A stretch of DNA of 50,728 bases from Oscillospiraceae bacterium (GCA_022769565.1 JALEJQ010000027.1:1-50728), one strand, 5' to 3'; numbered from the stretch's first letter, positions 8,283 to 19,365 are shown. Notes: generated by a model from the sequence alone, not told the origin. Numbers and translations: made by a program.

Positions 8283-11200
8283 ATGCTTATTAAGGAACTT
8301 TTTTCGGAGTATATCGAGCATATCCCGAACTCTATCGGAAAAGGCGAAATGCTTAAAATAAAACATACGGAAGATTTTAAGAAAATGTATGTTTATGCGG
8401 CTTTTGACCGTGTGCAGAGCAGCGAATATATTGCCGATTTTGAAAAGAGCATTGAAAAGGCAATGGGACTTCAGACGTTTTCCCTCATATGCCGCTACAC
8501 CCCCAATCTTTTCAGCGAGCGTGTCGTTCCCGAGCTTGTGGAAATACTTAAGCGAAGTATGTACGTCATAAACGGACATTTGAAAGACGCTTTGTACAAT
8601 TTTGACGGAACCACTCTTACGGTGAATATGAAGGGCGCAGGCTATGATATGCTGTGCAAGGCAGGCTTTGAGCGTGAGCTTGCAAAGACTGTAAAGGAGT
8701 TTTTTCAGAGAGATGTAAAGGTCGTTCTGGTAAACGGCGGCGTTCAGAACGGGGATTCTCAGGCGGATTATGAAAACGACCTTCGTGCGTACATAGCAAA
8801 CGTTCCTCCGCCGGATTATGTTCCGCCGGAAAATACTGCGCCGTCCTTTGATACTGAAATGTCCGCCGAAAACCTTGTTACGATAAATTATAAGGATCTT
8901 CCGATACTATCCGAGGGTGCAGAGATAGTCAAGGGCAGAAAAATAGATTCACCCGTTATAAATATTGCCGATATTCAGGGCAAGGTAAGCAATATTACTG
9001 TCTGGGGTGATGTTTTCGACTATCAGGAAAAGGAAATACGCACCAAAAACGGCGAAAAGCGTGTGGTTTCCCTCAGTATAACCGACTATACAAGCTCAAT
9101 TTCCATAAAGAGCTTTGAAAATAAAGAGGACGAAAACCTTTTAGCAAGGTTTGCAAAGGGCGGAACTCTGCTCATAAGAGGAAGAACGGAGTTTGACAGC
9201 TTTGAAAACGAGCTTGTGTTCAAAGCCAACGATATTATGAAGGTGCAGCGCATTGAGCGTATGGACAATGCTGAGGAAAAACGAGTTGAGCTTCATCTTC
9301 ATACAAATATTTCAATGATGGATGCGATCACTCCTGCCGCTAAACTTATTGAACGTGCGTATAAATGGGGACACAAGGCAATAGCCATAACCGACCACGG
9401 CGTTGTTCAGGCATTCCCCGAAGCAAGCTCTGCAGTTGCCGATATACGCAAAAAGGGCGGAGATTTTAAGGTAATTTACGGCTGCGAGGCTTATTCCGTA
9501 AACGACTGTATGGAAGCTGTAAGACTTTACAAGGATAAACGCCTTAAGGACGAGCTTGTTGTTTTTGATATAGAAACCACGGGCTTTAACGCCGAAGCGG
9601 AGAGAATAATCGAGATAGGCGCAGTAAAGCTGAATAATCTTGAAATTGAAGCGACATTTCAGACCTTTGTTAACCCCGACAGGCATATTCCCGAAAGAAT
9701 AACTGAGCTGACGAGCATTACCGATGATGATGTAAAGGACGCACCTTCACAGGAAGAAGCACTCAGGAGCTTTATTGATTTCTGCGGCTATTCGCCTGTG
9801 CTTATTGCACATAACTCTTCCTTCGACTGTTCCTTTATCGGAGCAGCCTGCCGCCGTTACGGGATAGTGTTTCGGTTTTCCGAGATAGATACGGTGGTAA
9901 TGAGCAGAAGTATGCTGCCCGAGCTTAAAAGGCATAAGTTGGACAACGTTGCAAAGGAACTGAAACTGGGTGAATTCGACCACCACAGAGCCGACGACGA
10001 TGCAAAAATGCTTGCAAGAATATTTATCAAGCTGGCAGGCAGGCTTATTGAAGAACATAAGATAGAGTATATTTCCGAGATAAACGCCTGCGTAAAGAAT
10101 GTAGACCCCCGTCTGCTGAAAATGTATCACCAGATAATCCTTGTCAAGGACGCTATCGGGTTGAAAAATCTGTATAAACTGATCTCATTCAGCAATCTGA
10201 AATATTACAGAAGAAAGCCGAGGATACCCATATCCGAGGTAATGAAGCACAGAGAGGGACTTATAATCGGCAGTGCCTGTGAAGCAGGAGAGGTATTTTC
10301 TGCGGTCAAAGAGGGAAGACCTTGGGAAGATATAAAGAGGATAGCAAGTTTTTACGATTATCTTGAAATACAGCCTGTGGGAAATAACGAGTTCCTTATC
10401 AGAGACCCCGACCAGCCTGCGTTCAACACTATTGAAGACCTGCAGGAGCTTAACAAAAAGATAGTCCGTCTGGGCGAAGAGCTTGGAATACCCGTTGTAG
10501 CCACCTGCGATGTTCATTTTATGGACAAGTCCGATGCAATTTTCCGCCGTATCCTGCAGCAGGGCGGTCTGAAAATGAACGACGGTGCAAATCAGCCGCC
10601 GCTGTATCTCAGAACTACCGATGAAATGCTTGAAGAGTTCTCTTATCTCGGAAAGGAAAAGGCTTACGAAGTAGTTGTTACAAATACCAATATGATAGCT
10701 GACTGGGTAAATCCCGATATTGTTCCTATCCCTCCGGGAACCTTTACCCCCGAGATCGAGGGTGCAGAGGAAGACCTCCAGCGCATCACATGGGCGAAGT
10801 GCAAGGAAATCTACGGCGACCCCGTTCCCGAGCTTGTTGCAAAGCGCCTTGACAGAGAGCTTTCCTCCATTATAAAGCACGGCTTTGCGGTTTTGTATAT
10901 GATAGCGCAGAAACTGGTGGCAAATTCCAACGAGCACGGCTATCAGGTAGGCTCCAGAGGTTCGGTAGGTTCCTCCTTTGTGGCTTCAATGGCGGGAATT
11001 TCCGAGGTAAATCCGCTTCCGCCCCATTACATATGCCCCAAATGCAAGCACAGCGAATTTATTACTGACGGCTCTGTTAGCTCAGGCTTTGACCTGCCCC
11101 CTAAGGACTGCCCCGAATGTGGTACGCCTTACAATAGGAACGGACACGATATACCCTTTGAGACCTTCCTCGGCTTTGACGGCGACAAGGCACCTGATAT

Positions 11201-12623
11201 TGACCTTAACTTTTCGGGCGAATATCAGACCTTTGCCCATAAGTACACGGAAGAACTTTTCGGTGTTGACAACGTGTTCAAGGCAGGTACAATAGGCACC
11301 GTTGCGGATAAAACGGCATACGGCTACGTTATGCACTATCTTGAAGAAACGGGTCAGACCGCTACCAAGGCGGAAATTTCAAGGCTTACCATCGGCTGCA
11401 CGGGTATAAAGAGAACAACGAGCCAGCACCCCGGCGGAATGGTCGTTGTTCCGTCAAAATTTGAGGTCTACGACTTTACCCCCGTACAGCACCCTGCCGA
11501 CGACCCGAATTCAAATTTTATAACCACCCATTTCGACTTTCATTCGCTTCACGATACCATTCTGAAGCTTGACGAGCTTGGACACGATGTTCCGACGTTA
11601 TATAAGCACCTTGAAGATATGACGGGTATCAAGACCGACGATATTTTCCCCGGTGATGAAAAGGTAATGAGCTTATATACGTCTACCGAAGCATTGGGCG
11701 TTACTCCCGAACAGATAGACAGCGAAACAGGCACTCTTGCCATACCCGAAATGGGTACAGGCTTCGCCCGTCAGATGCTTGTGGACGCACAGCCTAAAAA
11801 GTTTTCCGACCTGCTCCAGATCTCGGGACTTTCCCACGGAACGGACGTATGGCTCGGAAACGCACAGGATCTTATCAAAAACGGAACCTGTACTATTTCC
11901 GAGGTTATCGGCTGCCGTGACGGTATTATGACCTATCTTATTTACCACGGAGTTGAGCCGAAAACTGCGTTCAAGATAATGGAAATAACCCGAAAGGGTA
12001 AAGCGCCAAAGCTGCTGACAGACGAAATGAAGCAGGATATGCTTGACCATGATGTACCGCAATGGTATATCGACAGCTGCTTGAAGATAAAATATATGTT
12101 CCCGAAAGCCCATGCCGCAGCCTACGTTATTGCCGCCAACAGACTTGCGTGGTTCAAGGTTTATTATCCACTCGCTTTCTATGCAACGATATTTACGGTG
12201 CGCGGAGAAGATTTTGACGCCGAGACCGCCGTTCAGGGCAAGGAGGCTGTCCGTTTCAGGCTTGATGAGCTTAAGAAAAAGGGCAACGACCGAACAGCCA
12301 AGGAAACCTCCACTATGGATATGCTTATGATAACAAATGAGATGATGCAGAGAGGCTTCGAGTTCCTGCCCATAGACATTTATAAGTCCCACGGTACGGA
12401 TTACACCATTGAGGACGGAAAAATACGTCTGCCCTTCTGCGCTGCCAACGGAATAGGCGCAAATGCCGCTAAAGCAATATATGATGCTGTTCAGCAGGGT
12501 CCGCTCCTTTCCATAGACGAATTGCAGGAGCGCAGCGGAGCCACAAAATCGGTAATTGAGACCCTTGAAAGCATTGGTGCAATGGGTTCGCTGCCGAAAT
12601 CCGACCAGATGTCGCTGTTCTGA
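8283..12623 (+). CDS. polC: DNA polymerase III alpha subunit, PolC type
   Basis: Replicative polymerase with built-in proofreading, typical of low-GC Gram-positives. 1446 aa. An N-terminal helper region is followed by an OB-fold domain (about 220-320), a PHP domain starting [11 protein letters not shown] near 338, and an inserted DEDDh exonuclease (FDIETTG near 425; [17 protein letters not shown]). The PHP remainder (CDVHFMDK) leads into the catalytic core with [10 protein letters not shown] near 890, a CPKC...CPEC zinc knuckle, [12 protein letters not shown] (catalytic Asp pair) and KAHAAAYVI. All key residues look intact. AGGAG lies about 12 bases before the ATG. Confidence 0.98.
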   Translation: MLIKELFSEYIEHIPNSIGKGEMLKIKHTEDFKKMYVYAAFDRVQSSEYIADFEKSIEKAMGLQTFSLICRYTPNLFSERVVPELVEILKRSMYVINGHLKDALYNFDGTTLTVNMKGAGYDMLCKAGFERELAKTVKEFFQRDVKVVLVNGGVQNGDSQADYENDLRAYIANVPPPDYVPPENTAPSFDTEMSAENLVTINYKDLPILSEGAEIVKGRKIDSPVINIADIQGKVSNITVWGDVFDYQEKEIRTKNGEKRVVSLSITDYTSSISIKSFENKEDENLLARFAKGGTLLIRGRTEFDSFENELVFKANDIMKVQRIERMDNAEEKRVELHLHTNISMMDAITPAAKLIERAYKWGHKAIAITDHGVVQAFPEASSAVADIRKKGGDFKVIYGCEAYSVNDCMEAVRLYKDKRLKDELVVFDIETTGFNAEAERIIEIGAVKLNNLEIEATFQTFVNPDRHIPERITELTSITDDDVKDAPSQEEALRSFIDFCGYSPVLIAHNSSFDCSFIGAACRRYGIVFRFSEIDTVVMSRSMLPELKRHKLDNVAKELKLGEFDHHRADDDAKMLARIFIKLAGRLIEEHKIEYISEINACVKNVDPRLLKMYHQIILVKDAIGLKNLYKLISFSNLKYYRRKPRIPISEVMKHREGLIIGSACEAGEVFSAVKEGRPWEDIKRIASFYDYLEIQPVGNNEFLIRDPDQPAFNTIEDLQELNKKIVRLGEELGIPVVATCDVHFMDKSDAIFRRILQQGGLKMNDGANQPPLYLRTTDEMLEEFSYLGKEKAYEVVVTNTNMIADWVNPDIVPIPPGTFTPEIEGAEEDLQRITWAKCKEIYGDPVPELVAKRLDRELSSIIKHGFAVLYMIAQKLVANSNEHGYQVGSRGSVGSSFVASMAGISEVNPLPPHYICPKCKHSEFITDGSVSSGFDLPPKDCPECGTPYNRNGHDIPFETFLGFDGDKAPDIDLNFSGEYQTFAHKYTEELFGVDNVFKAGTIGTVADKTAYGYVMHYLEETGQTATKAEISRLTIGCTGIKRTTSQHPGGMVVVPSKFEVYDFTPVQHPADDPNSNFITTHFDFHSLHDTILKLDELGHDVPTLYKHLEDMTGIKTDDIFPGDEKVMSLYTSTEALGVTPEQIDSETGTLAIPEMGTGFARQMLVDAQPKKFSDLLQISGLSHGTDVWLGNAQDLIKNGTCTISEVIGCRDGIMTYLIYHGVEPKTAFKIMEITRKGKAPKLLTDEMKQDMLDHDVPQWYIDSCLKIKYMFPKAHAAAYVIAANRLAWFKVYYPLAFYATIFTVRGEDFDAETAVQGKEAVRFRLDELKKKGNDRTAKETSTMDMLMITNEMMQRGFEFLPIDIYKSHGTDYTIEDGKIRLPFCAANGIGANAAKAIYDAVQQGPLLSIDELQERSGATKSVIETLESIGAMGSLPKSDQMSLF

Positions 12624-12637
12624 TATAATATACAAGT

Positions 12638-12694
12638 GCGGAGATTGAATTCCGATTGATTTCACCGTGGTTTCATTCTCCGCTTTGTTGTTTT
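12638..12694 (+). terminator. Rho-independent terminator of the polC operon
   Basis: A 12-position stem with one mismatch: GCGGAGATTGAA (12638-12649) with TTCATTCTCCGC (12672-12683), followed by TTTGTTGTTTT. Confidence 0.8.
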
Positions 12695-12717
12695 CAAAAA
12701 ATTAACAACTTAAACTG

Positions 12718-12746
12718 TTGACTTCCAAGTGATACTATGTTATTAT
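12718..12746 (+). promoter_or_regulatory. Promoter of the histidine operon
   Basis: TTGACT at 12718-12723, a 17-base spacer, and TATTAT at 12741-12746 (a second -10-like TATAAT overlaps at 12744-12749). It lies between the polC terminator and hisZ. Confidence 0.7.
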
Positions 12747-12762
12747 AATATCAAGATAGTAT
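12732..12762 (+). promoter_or_regulatory. Inverted repeat over the his promoter, candidate operator
   Basis: ATACTAT at 12732-12738 and ATAGTAT at 12756-12762 form a dyad whose two halves flank the -10 element. A repressor bound here would block RNA polymerase. TrpR-fold HisR/YerC repressors are known on Firmicute his operons; assigning this site to one is inference. There is no T-box leader. Confidence 0.4.
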
Positions 12763-12810
12763 GCTAATGTTTTAACACGGTAAAGTGTATAAGAGAAAAG
12801 GAGTAAATAA

Positions 12811-14016
12811 ATGAAGCAGTACGATTTGATAACGCCGGAGGGAACCAACGATCTGCTGTTCGAGGACTGTGCAATAAGAAACGGTATCGAGCAGAGGATA
12901 GCAGGGATATTTTCCTCAAAGGGATATTGTGAGATAGTGACCCCCGGAATTGAGTTTTTTGATGTGTTTAACCTTCGTTCAAGATATTTTCCTCAGGAAA
13001 GTATGTATAAGCTGGTGGACGGCAAGGGCAGACTTCTTGTGGTAAGACCCGATTCCACCATGCCTATTGCAAGAGTTGCGGCTACAAGGCTCAGGGAAGT
13101 GCCGCTGCCCCTGCGTATGTTTTACAGACAGAATGTTTACCGCAACAGCCCTGCAATGCGAGGCGGAAGTGATGAAATAAAGCAGATGGGCATTGAGCTT
13201 ATCGGCTCCGATTCACGCAGAGCAGACCTTGAAGTAATTACAACAGCTATTGAAGTTCTTGCTTCCTGCGATAATGAAAAATTCAGATTTGAAATAGGGG
13301 ATATAGGCTTTTTCAGAGAGCTTGTCAGCAAGCTGGATACAGACGACGCTTCCAAGGAGGAAATAAGAAGCCTTATCGAAGTGAAGAACTATCCTGCACT
13401 TAACGACCTATTGGATTCTATCGGAAACAACAAGATAACAAATGCGCTGAAACAGCTGCCGAGGCTTTTCGGCGGCGTTGAGGTATTTGAAAAGGCTGCA
13501 AATCTTTTTGCGGACGAGAAAATAAACAAGATACTTTCCGATTTGAAGGCAATTTACAACGACCTTTCCGCTCTCGGATATGACGGAAAGATAACCGTTG
13601 ACCTTGGTATCGTAAATAAGATGGATTATTATACCGGCGTGGTAATGAAGGGCTACCTTGAAGGCTGCGGTGATGAAGTCCTTTCCGGCGGACGTTACAA
13701 TCATCTTCTCGCAGAGTTCGGATATGATGTTCCCGCAACAGGCTTCGCTGTCAATATTGATGCTGCGGCAAAGCTCATCAAGCGTTCCAACACATATAAG
13801 GCTCCTGCTGCGGACGCAGTTGTTTTTGCGGAAAACGGCTATGAGATGGACGGTCTGAAATATGCCCATAAACTTATTTCGGAGGGTCTGACCGTTGAAA
13901 ACTCGGTTTTCGGCACTCTTGAAGAAACCAAAAAATATGCCGCAGACAGAAAGATAAGAAAGGTTATCTGTGTTTCCGACAAGATAACCGAAGCGGAGGT
14001 GAACGTCAATGAATAA
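12811..14016 (+). CDS. hisZ: ATP phosphoribosyltransferase regulatory subunit
   Basis: A histidyl-tRNA-synthetase-like paralogue that binds the short form of HisG and gives it activity and histidine feedback control. 401 aa. Class II aaRS-like blocks are visible: VVRPDSTMPIARVA, MFYRQNVYRN (motif 2, near 110), GSDEIKQMGIELIG, and GGRYNHLLAEFG (motif 3 area). It lacks the C-terminal anticodon-binding domain of a true HisRS. GGAG precedes the ATG, and the end overlaps hisG by 8 bases. It is the first gene of the his operon. Confidence 0.94.
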   Translation: MKQYDLITPEGTNDLLFEDCAIRNGIEQRIAGIFSSKGYCEIVTPGIEFFDVFNLRSRYFPQESMYKLVDGKGRLLVVRPDSTMPIARVAATRLREVPLPLRMFYRQNVYRNSPAMRGGSDEIKQMGIELIGSDSRRADLEVITTAIEVLASCDNEKFRFEIGDIGFFRELVSKLDTDDASKEEIRSLIEVKNYPALNDLLDSIGNNKITNALKQLPRLFGGVEVFEKAANLFADEKINKILSDLKAIYNDLSALGYDGKITVDLGIVNKMDYYTGVVMKGYLEGCGDEVLSGGRYNHLLAEFGYDVPATGFAVNIDAAAKLIKRSNTYKAPAADAVVFAENGYEMDGLKYAHKLISEGLTVENSVFGTLEETKKYAADRKIRKVICVSDKITEAEVNVNE

Positions 14017-14650
14017 CGAAAACAGAAAGCTGCGCATTGCGCTTACAAAGGGCAGACTTGAAAAGGATACGGTCGCTCTGCTTGAAAAAATAGGATATGA
14101 CTGCTCCGCTGTAAGAGATAAGGGCAGAAAGCTGATACTTCCCGTAGGCGATACCATTGAAGTGGTGCTTGCAAAGGCTGCGGACGTTATTACATATGTT
14201 GAACACGGCGTATGCGATATGGGCGTTGTAGGCAAGGACACCATAATGGAAATGAGTGGCAAGTTTTTTGAGATAGCCGACCTTGGCTTCGGACGCTGCA
14301 AATTTGCTCTTGCAGGAAAAAAAGGCGAGGATTTTTATCAGGGCTACAACGTTAAAACCATTGCAACAAAATATCCCAACGTTTCACGTTCCTTCTTCGA
14401 GAAAAAGGGCATGGACGTTGAGATAGTAAAGATAGAGGGAAGCGTGGAGCTTGCGCCTCTGCTTGACCTTGCAGACGCAATTGTGGATATTGTGGAAACG
14501 GGAACTACTCTCCGTGAAAACGGACTTGAAGTTTATGAGGACGTTGCTCCTGTTTCGGCAAGACTTATCGTTAATACCGTAAGCCTTAAAATACGTCAGC
14601 ATGAAATAGAAGAGCTTATTAAGAAAATTGAAAATAATATCGAAAAATAA
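14009..14650 (+). CDS. hisG: ATP phosphoribosyltransferase, short form
   Basis: First step of histidine synthesis: joins ATP and PRPP. 213 aa, the short form without the C-terminal regulatory domain, matching the presence of hisZ. RIALTKGRLEKD at the start, CDMGVVGKDTIME near 70, and DAIVDIVETGTTLRENGL (PRPP loop) near 155 are diagnostic. The GCGGAGGTG site used for initiation lies in the end of hisZ. Confidence 0.97.
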   Translation: MNNENRKLRIALTKGRLEKDTVALLEKIGYDCSAVRDKGRKLILPVGDTIEVVLAKAADVITYVEHGVCDMGVVGKDTIMEMSGKFFEIADLGFGRCKFALAGKKGEDFYQGYNVKTIATKYPNVSRSFFEKKGMDVEIVKIEGSVELAPLLDLADAIVDIVETGTTLRENGLEVYEDVAPVSARLIVNTVSLKIRQHEIEELIKKIENNIEK

Positions 14651-14710
14651 ACCTCACACATCACTTATCGGAAGGAGGATATATTCCCGAAGGGGGATAT
14701 AACAGCAGAC

Positions 14711-15997
14711 ATGATAAAGAAAATTTATGCAAACGGAACCGATGAAAAGAACTTTCTTAAAGAAGTTGAAAAGCGCAACGGCGAAAAGGATAAAAAGGTA
14801 AGCGAAATTGTTGGAGAGATAATCGAAAACGTAAAAAACGGCGGCGATAAGGCTGTAAAGGATTATACGCTTAAATTTGACGGCAAGCTGCCCCAGTATT
14901 ACGAGGTGCCGAGAGATGTTATTAACGACGCTCTCACCGAGGCTGATTCGGATTTTGTCAACGCTCTTCTCAGCGCTCAGGAAAACATTACTGCTTTCCA
15001 CCGGCGTCAGAAGGAGCAGGGCTTTATTGATCCCCAGCCTAACGGAGTTATTCTCGGTCAGCGTGTAAGAGGACTTGAAAGAGTGGGACTTTACGTTCCC
15101 GGCGGCACGGCTGCTTATCCTTCGTCTGTGCTTATGAATGCGATCCCTGCAAAAATTGCAGGAGTAAAGGAAATTATAATGGTAACTCCGCCTAAAAAGG
15201 ACGGAACTCCCAACAAGGATATTCTTGTGGCTGCGGCTATATGCGGCGTTGACAGGATATTTATGGCAGGCGGAGCGCAGGCTGTTGCGGCTCTTGCATA
15301 CGGTACCGAGGAAATACCCAAGGTAGATAAGATAGTAGGTCCGGGAAATATTTTTGTTGCAACGGCAAAGAAGCTGCTTTTCGGTATTGTGGATATAGAT
15401 ATGGTGGCAGGTCCCAGCGAAATACTTGTTGTTGCAGACGAAACAGCAGACCCGAAGTACCTTGCCGCAGACCTTATGTCACAGGCTGAACACGATGTTC
15501 TTGCCTCCGCTATCCTTATTACAACAAGCGAGGAGATCGCCGATAAGACTATTGCGGAAATTGAGCGTCAGAAGGAAGCTCTTTCAAGAAAAGATATTAT
15601 TGATAAGTCATTGGATAATTACGGCGCAGTTATTATTGCAAAGTCCGTTAATGACGCTGTTGATATTGCCAACGCACTTGCCCCCGAACACCTTGAAATG
15701 CAGGTGGCAGATCCTATGGAATACCTTGGCAGACTTGACAACGCAGGTTCCATTTTCCTGGGAAAATACGCTCCCGAGCCCCTTGGAGACTATTACGCAG
15801 GTCCCAACCACGTTCTTCCCACAAGCGGAACAGCAAGATTTTTCTCGCCCCTTTCCGTTGCAAGCTTCACAAAGCGCTCCAGCTTCATTTATTACACCGA
15901 ACAGGCGCTTCTCGATGCAAAGGACGATATTGTATGTATTGCTGAGCGTGAGGGACTTACTGCTCATGCAAATGCAATAAAGGTAAGATTTGAATAA
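14711..15997 (+). CDS. hisD: Histidinol dehydrogenase
   Basis: Last two oxidations, histidinol to histidine, NAD- and zinc-dependent. 428 aa, full length. VPGGTAAYPSSVLMN, GPGNIFVATAKK, AGPSEILVV, SQAEHDVLASAIL, APEHLEMQV, and GDYYAGPNHVLPTSG are all present, including the zinc-binding residues. The leader between hisG and hisD is odd: AAGGAGG sits about 30 bases before the ATG and GGGGG about 15 before it, so neither is at ideal distance. No better start is seen in frame. Confidence 0.97.
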   Translation: MIKKIYANGTDEKNFLKEVEKRNGEKDKKVSEIVGEIIENVKNGGDKAVKDYTLKFDGKLPQYYEVPRDVINDALTEADSDFVNALLSAQENITAFHRRQKEQGFIDPQPNGVILGQRVRGLERVGLYVPGGTAAYPSSVLMNAIPAKIAGVKEIIMVTPPKKDGTPNKDILVAAAICGVDRIFMAGGAQAVAALAYGTEEIPKVDKIVGPGNIFVATAKKLLFGIVDIDMVAGPSEILVVADETADPKYLAADLMSQAEHDVLASAILITTSEEIADKTIAEIERQKEALSRKDIIDKSLDNYGAVIIAKSVNDAVDIANALAPEHLEMQVADPMEYLGRLDNAGSIFLGKYAPEPLGDYYAGPNHVLPTSGTARFFSPLSVASFTKRSSFIYYTEQALLDAKDDIVCIAEREGLTAHANAIKVRFE

Positions 15998-16026
15998 TAG
16001 CTTCTGGCAGAGAGGAACCGTTTTTT

Positions 16027-17082
16027 ATGTACGAGTTAAACAATAAGCTGAAAAAAATCGAGGCTTACGACCCTATTGAGGGAAATTATAAAATAAGGCT
16101 GGACGCAAATGAATCCTGCTTTAACATCAACGAAAAATTCGGAGATAAAATTGCCGAAGCGGTAAAGGGTCTTAGCCTTAACCGTTACCCCGACCCTGCG
16201 GCTTCTGCGGTAAACAAGGCTTTTGCAGAGCTGTACGGCATCTCCGAGAAACTTGTTACAGCCGGAAACGGCTCCGATGAGCTTATAAGCATTATCTGCG
16301 GCTGTTTTCTTGAAAAACACGACAAGGTGCTTACTCTTTCACCGGATTTTTCAATGTACGCTTTTTATAGCGAGCTTTACGAGCTGCAGGTCGTTTCCAT
16401 GCCTAAGGGCGACGACCTGAGGATAGATGTTTCCAAGGTTATCGAGTATTGCAACAACAACGAGATAAAGGCTGTCATTTTCTCAAACCCCTGCAACCCT
16501 ACCTCTCTCGGTCTGAAAAAAGAGGACGTTATCAGACTTGTGAAGGGCGTAAGCTGTCTTGTTATCGTTGACGAAGCGTATATGGATTTCTGGGATCAGA
16601 GCATTCTTGACAGAGTTGAGGAGTTCGATAACCTTATTATCCTTAAAACCTGTTCAAAGGCTGTGGGAATGGCGGCAATACGTCTTGGCTTCGCAGTGGC
16701 AACGCCTAAGATAACAAATGCGCTGAGAGCTGTTAAGTCGCCATACAATACCGACACCATTTCTCAGACAATAGGAAGGATAATCCTTTCCGAAAAGGAC
16801 ACTCTCCAAAAGTTCCGTGACGAGATCGTTGAAAGCCGCAAGGAGCTTCAGGAGGCTGTCAACGAGCTTGCCTTAAAATACACAAAGTTTGAAAAGGTCT
16901 ATGATTCTGTGGCAAACTTTGTTTTCATAAAGACCTCTGCGGCAAAGGAAATTCACGAAAAGCTGCTTGAAAGGTCGATCGCTGTAAGATATATGGGCGG
17001 CTATATAAGGATCACGGTAGGTTCAAAGGAAGAAAACAAAGCGGTGACCTCCGCTCTTGATGAAATACTTGCCGGAATGTAA
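16027..17082 (+). CDS. hisC: Histidinol-phosphate aminotransferase
   Basis: PLP-dependent conversion of imidazole acetol phosphate to histidinol phosphate. 351 aa, fold type [11 protein letters not shown] at the N-terminus, [10 protein letters not shown] (PLP phosphate loop area), [11 protein letters not shown] near 155, VDEAYMDF and [14 protein letters not shown] (the Lys that binds PLP) near 215 are clear. It starts 29 bases after hisD with AGAGGA somewhat far upstream. Confidence 0.96.
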   Translation: MYELNNKLKKIEAYDPIEGNYKIRLDANESCFNINEKFGDKIAEAVKGLSLNRYPDPAASAVNKAFAELYGISEKLVTAGNGSDELISIICGCFLEKHDKVLTLSPDFSMYAFYSELYELQVVSMPKGDDLRIDVSKVIEYCNNNEIKAVIFSNPCNPTSLGLKKEDVIRLVKGVSCLVIVDEAYMDFWDQSILDRVEEFDNLIILKTCSKAVGMAAIRLGFAVATPKITNALRAVKSPYNTDTISQTIGRIILSEKDTLQKFRDEIVESRKELQEAVNELALKYTKFEKVYDSVANFVFIKTSAAKEIHEKLLERSIAVRYMGGYIRITVGSKEENKAVTSALDEILAGM

Positions 17083-17093
17083 GGAGGATAAAA

Positions 17094-17672
17094 ATGCGCA
17101 CATCCGAAATTACAAGAAAAACCAAGGAAACGGATATAACCGTTAAATTGAACCTTGACGGAAGCGGAAAAGCCGATATTTTTACGGGAATAGGCTTTTT
17201 TGACCATATGCTCACTGCTCTTTCGGTACACAGCGGCTTTGATATTTCGGTAAATGCCGTGGGAGACCTCCATGTTGACCCTCACCACACGGTGGAGGAC
17301 GTCGGAATAGTTCTCGGTCAGGCTTTTAAGCAGGCAATAGGGGATATGAAGGGCATAAACAGATACGGCTCCGCTTATATCCCTATGGACGAAGCTCTCG
17401 GTTTTGCCTGCCTTGATATAAGCAACCGTCCGTTCCTTGTTTTTGAAGCGGATTTTTCCGATGAAAGGGTAGGCGGCTTTGATACCTGCCTTACCGAAGA
17501 ATTTTTCAGGGCGTTTGCTTTCAACGGCGGCATAACTCTCCACGTTATTGAAAAATACGGAAAAAACGATCACCACATCATTGAAGCTCTCTTTAAAGCT
17601 GCGGCACACGCACTTAAAGAAGCTGCAGCTCTGAACGGCGGCGAAATTCTTTCTACAAAGGGTGTTTTATAA
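17094..17672 (+). CDS. hisB: Imidazoleglycerol-phosphate dehydratase
   Basis: Dehydrates IGP to imidazole acetol phosphate. 192 aa, the monofunctional form without the phosphatase domain found in enterobacterial HisB. Mn-binding blocks [17 protein letters not shown] near 36, [16 protein letters not shown] near 63 and [18 protein letters not shown] near 157 are intact. AGGAGG precedes the ATG. A separate histidinol-phosphatase is therefore required and is not in this window. Confidence 0.97.
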   Translation: MRTSEITRKTKETDITVKLNLDGSGKADIFTGIGFFDHMLTALSVHSGFDISVNAVGDLHVDPHHTVEDVGIVLGQAFKQAIGDMKGINRYGSAYIPMDEALGFACLDISNRPFLVFEADFSDERVGGFDTCLTEEFFRAFAFNGGITLHVIEKYGKNDHHIIEALFKAAAHALKEAAALNGGEILSTKGVL

Positions 17673-18277
17673 TGATTGCTATTGTTGACTACGGCGCAGG
17701 AAACATATTCAGCGTAAAAAATGCGTTGGATTACCTTGGAATTGACGGCAAGCTGACAGCGGACGCAGAAGAAATACGCAAAGCTGACGAAATAATACTT
17801 CCCGGAGTAGGCGCTTTTCCGTGGGCAATGAAAATGCTTAACGAAAGCGAACTTACAGACGTTATAAGGGAACAGTCCCGGGTAAAACCCTTTCTCGGCA
17901 TATGCCTTGGAATGCAGCTTATATTTGAAAAGGGCTATGAGTTTGAAGAAACAGAGGGACTTGGACTTATAAAGGGCAGCGTTCAGAAGATAGAGCGCAC
18001 CGACCTGTCGGTACCCCATATGGGCTGGAACGGTCTGATATTCAATAAGGAATGTCCCATTTTAAAGGGCGTTTCGGAGAATGAGTACGTTTATTTTGTT
18101 CATTCCTATGCCGCAGTCTGCAATGAAAATGACGTTGCAGCTTACTGCGATTACGGCGGAAAGGTAACTGCGCTTGTCTATGACGGTAAATTCGTTTACG
18201 GTTCCCAGTTCCACCCCGAAAAGAGCGGCGCAGCAGGTCTGAAGATTCTGAAAAACTTTGCTGCTCTTGCAGAATAA
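17672..18277 (+). CDS. hisH: Imidazole glycerol phosphate synthase, glutaminase subunit
   Basis: Releases ammonia from glutamine for HisF. 201 aa, class I glutamine amidotransferase. [13 protein letters not shown] near the start, [10 protein letters not shown] with the catalytic Cys near residue 78, and the His-Glu pair in FHPEKSG near 180. The ATG overlaps the hisB stop by one base (TAATG). It is followed directly by hisF, skipping the hisA that commonly sits between them. Confidence 0.97.
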   Translation: MIAIVDYGAGNIFSVKNALDYLGIDGKLTADAEEIRKADEIILPGVGAFPWAMKMLNESELTDVIREQSRVKPFLGICLGMQLIFEKGYEFEETEGLGLIKGSVQKIERTDLSVPHMGWNGLIFNKECPILKGVSENEYVYFVHSYAAVCNENDVAAYCDYGGKVTALVYDGKFVYGSQFHPEKSGAAGLKILKNFAALAE

Positions 18278-18290
18278 GGAGGGAAAAGCC

Positions 18291-19052
18291 ATGCTTGCAA
18301 AAAGAATAATCCCTTGCCTTGATGTTCGTGAGGGCAAGGTCGTTAAGGGTATAAATTTTGTAGGGATAAAGGAAGTCGGCGACCCTGTGGAATGTGCTGC
18401 CGAGTACGACAGACAGGGCGCAGACGAGATAGTTTTCCTTGACATAACAGCTTCCCACGAGGGCAGGGGAACAATGCTGGACGTTGTAAGAAATACCGCA
18501 AAAAAGGTTTTTGTACCGCTTACAGTAGGCGGAGGAATACGCACTATCGACGATTTCAGAGAAACTCTCCGTGCAGGTGCGGATAAGGTGTCCGTTAATT
18601 CCGCTGCGGTGAAAAATCCTCAGCTTATTAAAGAAGCAGCGGATATTTTCGGCTGTCAGTGCGTTGTTGTGGCCATTGACGCCAAAAAATGCCCCGACGG
18701 ACATTATACCGTTGTTATAAACGGCGGCAGGATAGATATGGGCATTGACGCCGTGGAATGGGCAAAAAAAGCGGAGGAGCTTGGAGCAGGTGAGATACTT
18801 CTCACTTCAATGGATACGGACGGAGTAAAGGGCGGCTTTGATATTGATATGCTTAACGCCGTTTGCAGCGTTGTAAAGATACCCGTTATCGCCAGCGGCG
18901 GCTGCGGAAAGCTTGAACACTTTACAGATGTCTTTGAAAAAACAGGAGCTTCGGCAGCCCTTGCAGCTTCGCTTTTCCACTATAAGGAGCTTACCGTTGG
19001 CGAGGTCAAGGAAGAAATGAAAAAGCACGGTATTCCTGTCAGAATGGTGTGA
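18291..19052 (+). CDS. hisF: Imidazole glycerol phosphate synthase, cyclase subunit
   Basis: Uses ammonia from HisH to convert PRFAR into IGP and AICAR. 253 aa TIM barrel. [15 protein letters not shown] at the start holds the first catalytic Asp and VVAIDAKK near 130 the second; GGGIRT and IASGGCG are the phosphate-binding loops. The ATG at 18291 has AAGGAGGG upstream; an earlier in-frame start at 18258 would run through the hisH end without a ribosome site. It is the last gene of the operon seen here. Confidence 0.97.
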   Translation: MLAKRIIPCLDVREGKVVKGINFVGIKEVGDPVECAAEYDRQGADEIVFLDITASHEGRGTMLDVVRNTAKKVFVPLTVGGGIRTIDDFRETLRAGADKVSVNSAAVKNPQLIKEAADIFGCQCVVVAIDAKKCPDGHYTVVINGGRIDMGIDAVEWAKKAEELGAGEILLTSMDTDGVKGGFDIDMLNAVCSVVKIPVIASGGCGKLEHFTDVFEKTGASAALAASLFHYKELTVGEVKEEMKKHGIPVRMV

Positions 19053-19140
19053 TCGTGCTTATAACGTTTTACCGGGAGTGACACACGCTTTTTTCGAATG
19101 AAAGATTGCTGTGTTTTTTGATATTTATTCTCTAAATCTC

Positions 19141-19169
19141 TTGAACAAAACAGCGGAATGGGGTATAAT
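19141..19169 (+). promoter_or_regulatory. Promoter upstream of palindromic repeat copy 1
   Basis: TTGAAC at 19141-19146, a 17-base spacer and TATAAT at 19164-19169. A transcript starting near 19176 would carry the whole repeat at 19188-19365 in its 5' leader before the exonuclease gene. The rest of the 19053-19389 gap holds only the repeat and a weak AAGCACG/CGTGCTT hairpin at the hisF end. Confidence 0.6.
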
Positions 19170-19187
19170 AGAGTTATATTATATCTT

Positions 19188-19365
19188 ATACTAATCTTTA
19201 ACCAACCTATAGACAAATCCGACAGCTATAACCCAGCCACTCGGCGTCAAGTTCCCTTGCAAGGCACCAAGCCTTGCTGCGGTCGCTCTCCAAGGTAAAC
19301 GTGGTTACCTTATTGGCTGTGTTCTATCTGCCGTCTTTGTCTATAGAACGATTAAAGATTAGTAT
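19188..19365 (+). repeat. Palindromic repeat, copy 1 (178 bp)
   Basis: 30-bp arms at 19188-19217 and 19336-19365. Each arm has the tip ATACTAAT, an 8-base block (CTTTAACC opposite CTTTAATC), a 3-base AAC/AAC mismatch, and the helix CTATAGACAAA. The core (CACTCGGCGTCAA, CCCTTG, CTGCGGTCG) is shared with the other copies. The interior also carries a small GGTAA/TTACC hairpin absent from copy 2. The right end is 24 bases from the exonuclease ATG. It looks MITE-like; the outer TA on each side would suit a TA-targeting element, but a palindrome cannot prove a target duplication. Confidence 0.85.

Noticed and set aside
10185-10937. Minus-strand open frame of 250 aa inside polC
   Set aside because: Antisense shadow within the conserved catalytic region of polC. 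The same applies to the frame at 11673-12665.
12695-12810. Possible T-box or histidine attenuator before hisZ
   Set aside because: The space is too short for a T-box, there is no T-box sequence, and no His-rich leader peptide was found.
13408-14301. Minus-strand open frame of 297 aa across hisZ-hisG
   Set aside because: Spans two well-supported genes on the other strand, with no initiation site and a Ser/Cys-rich, implausible composition.
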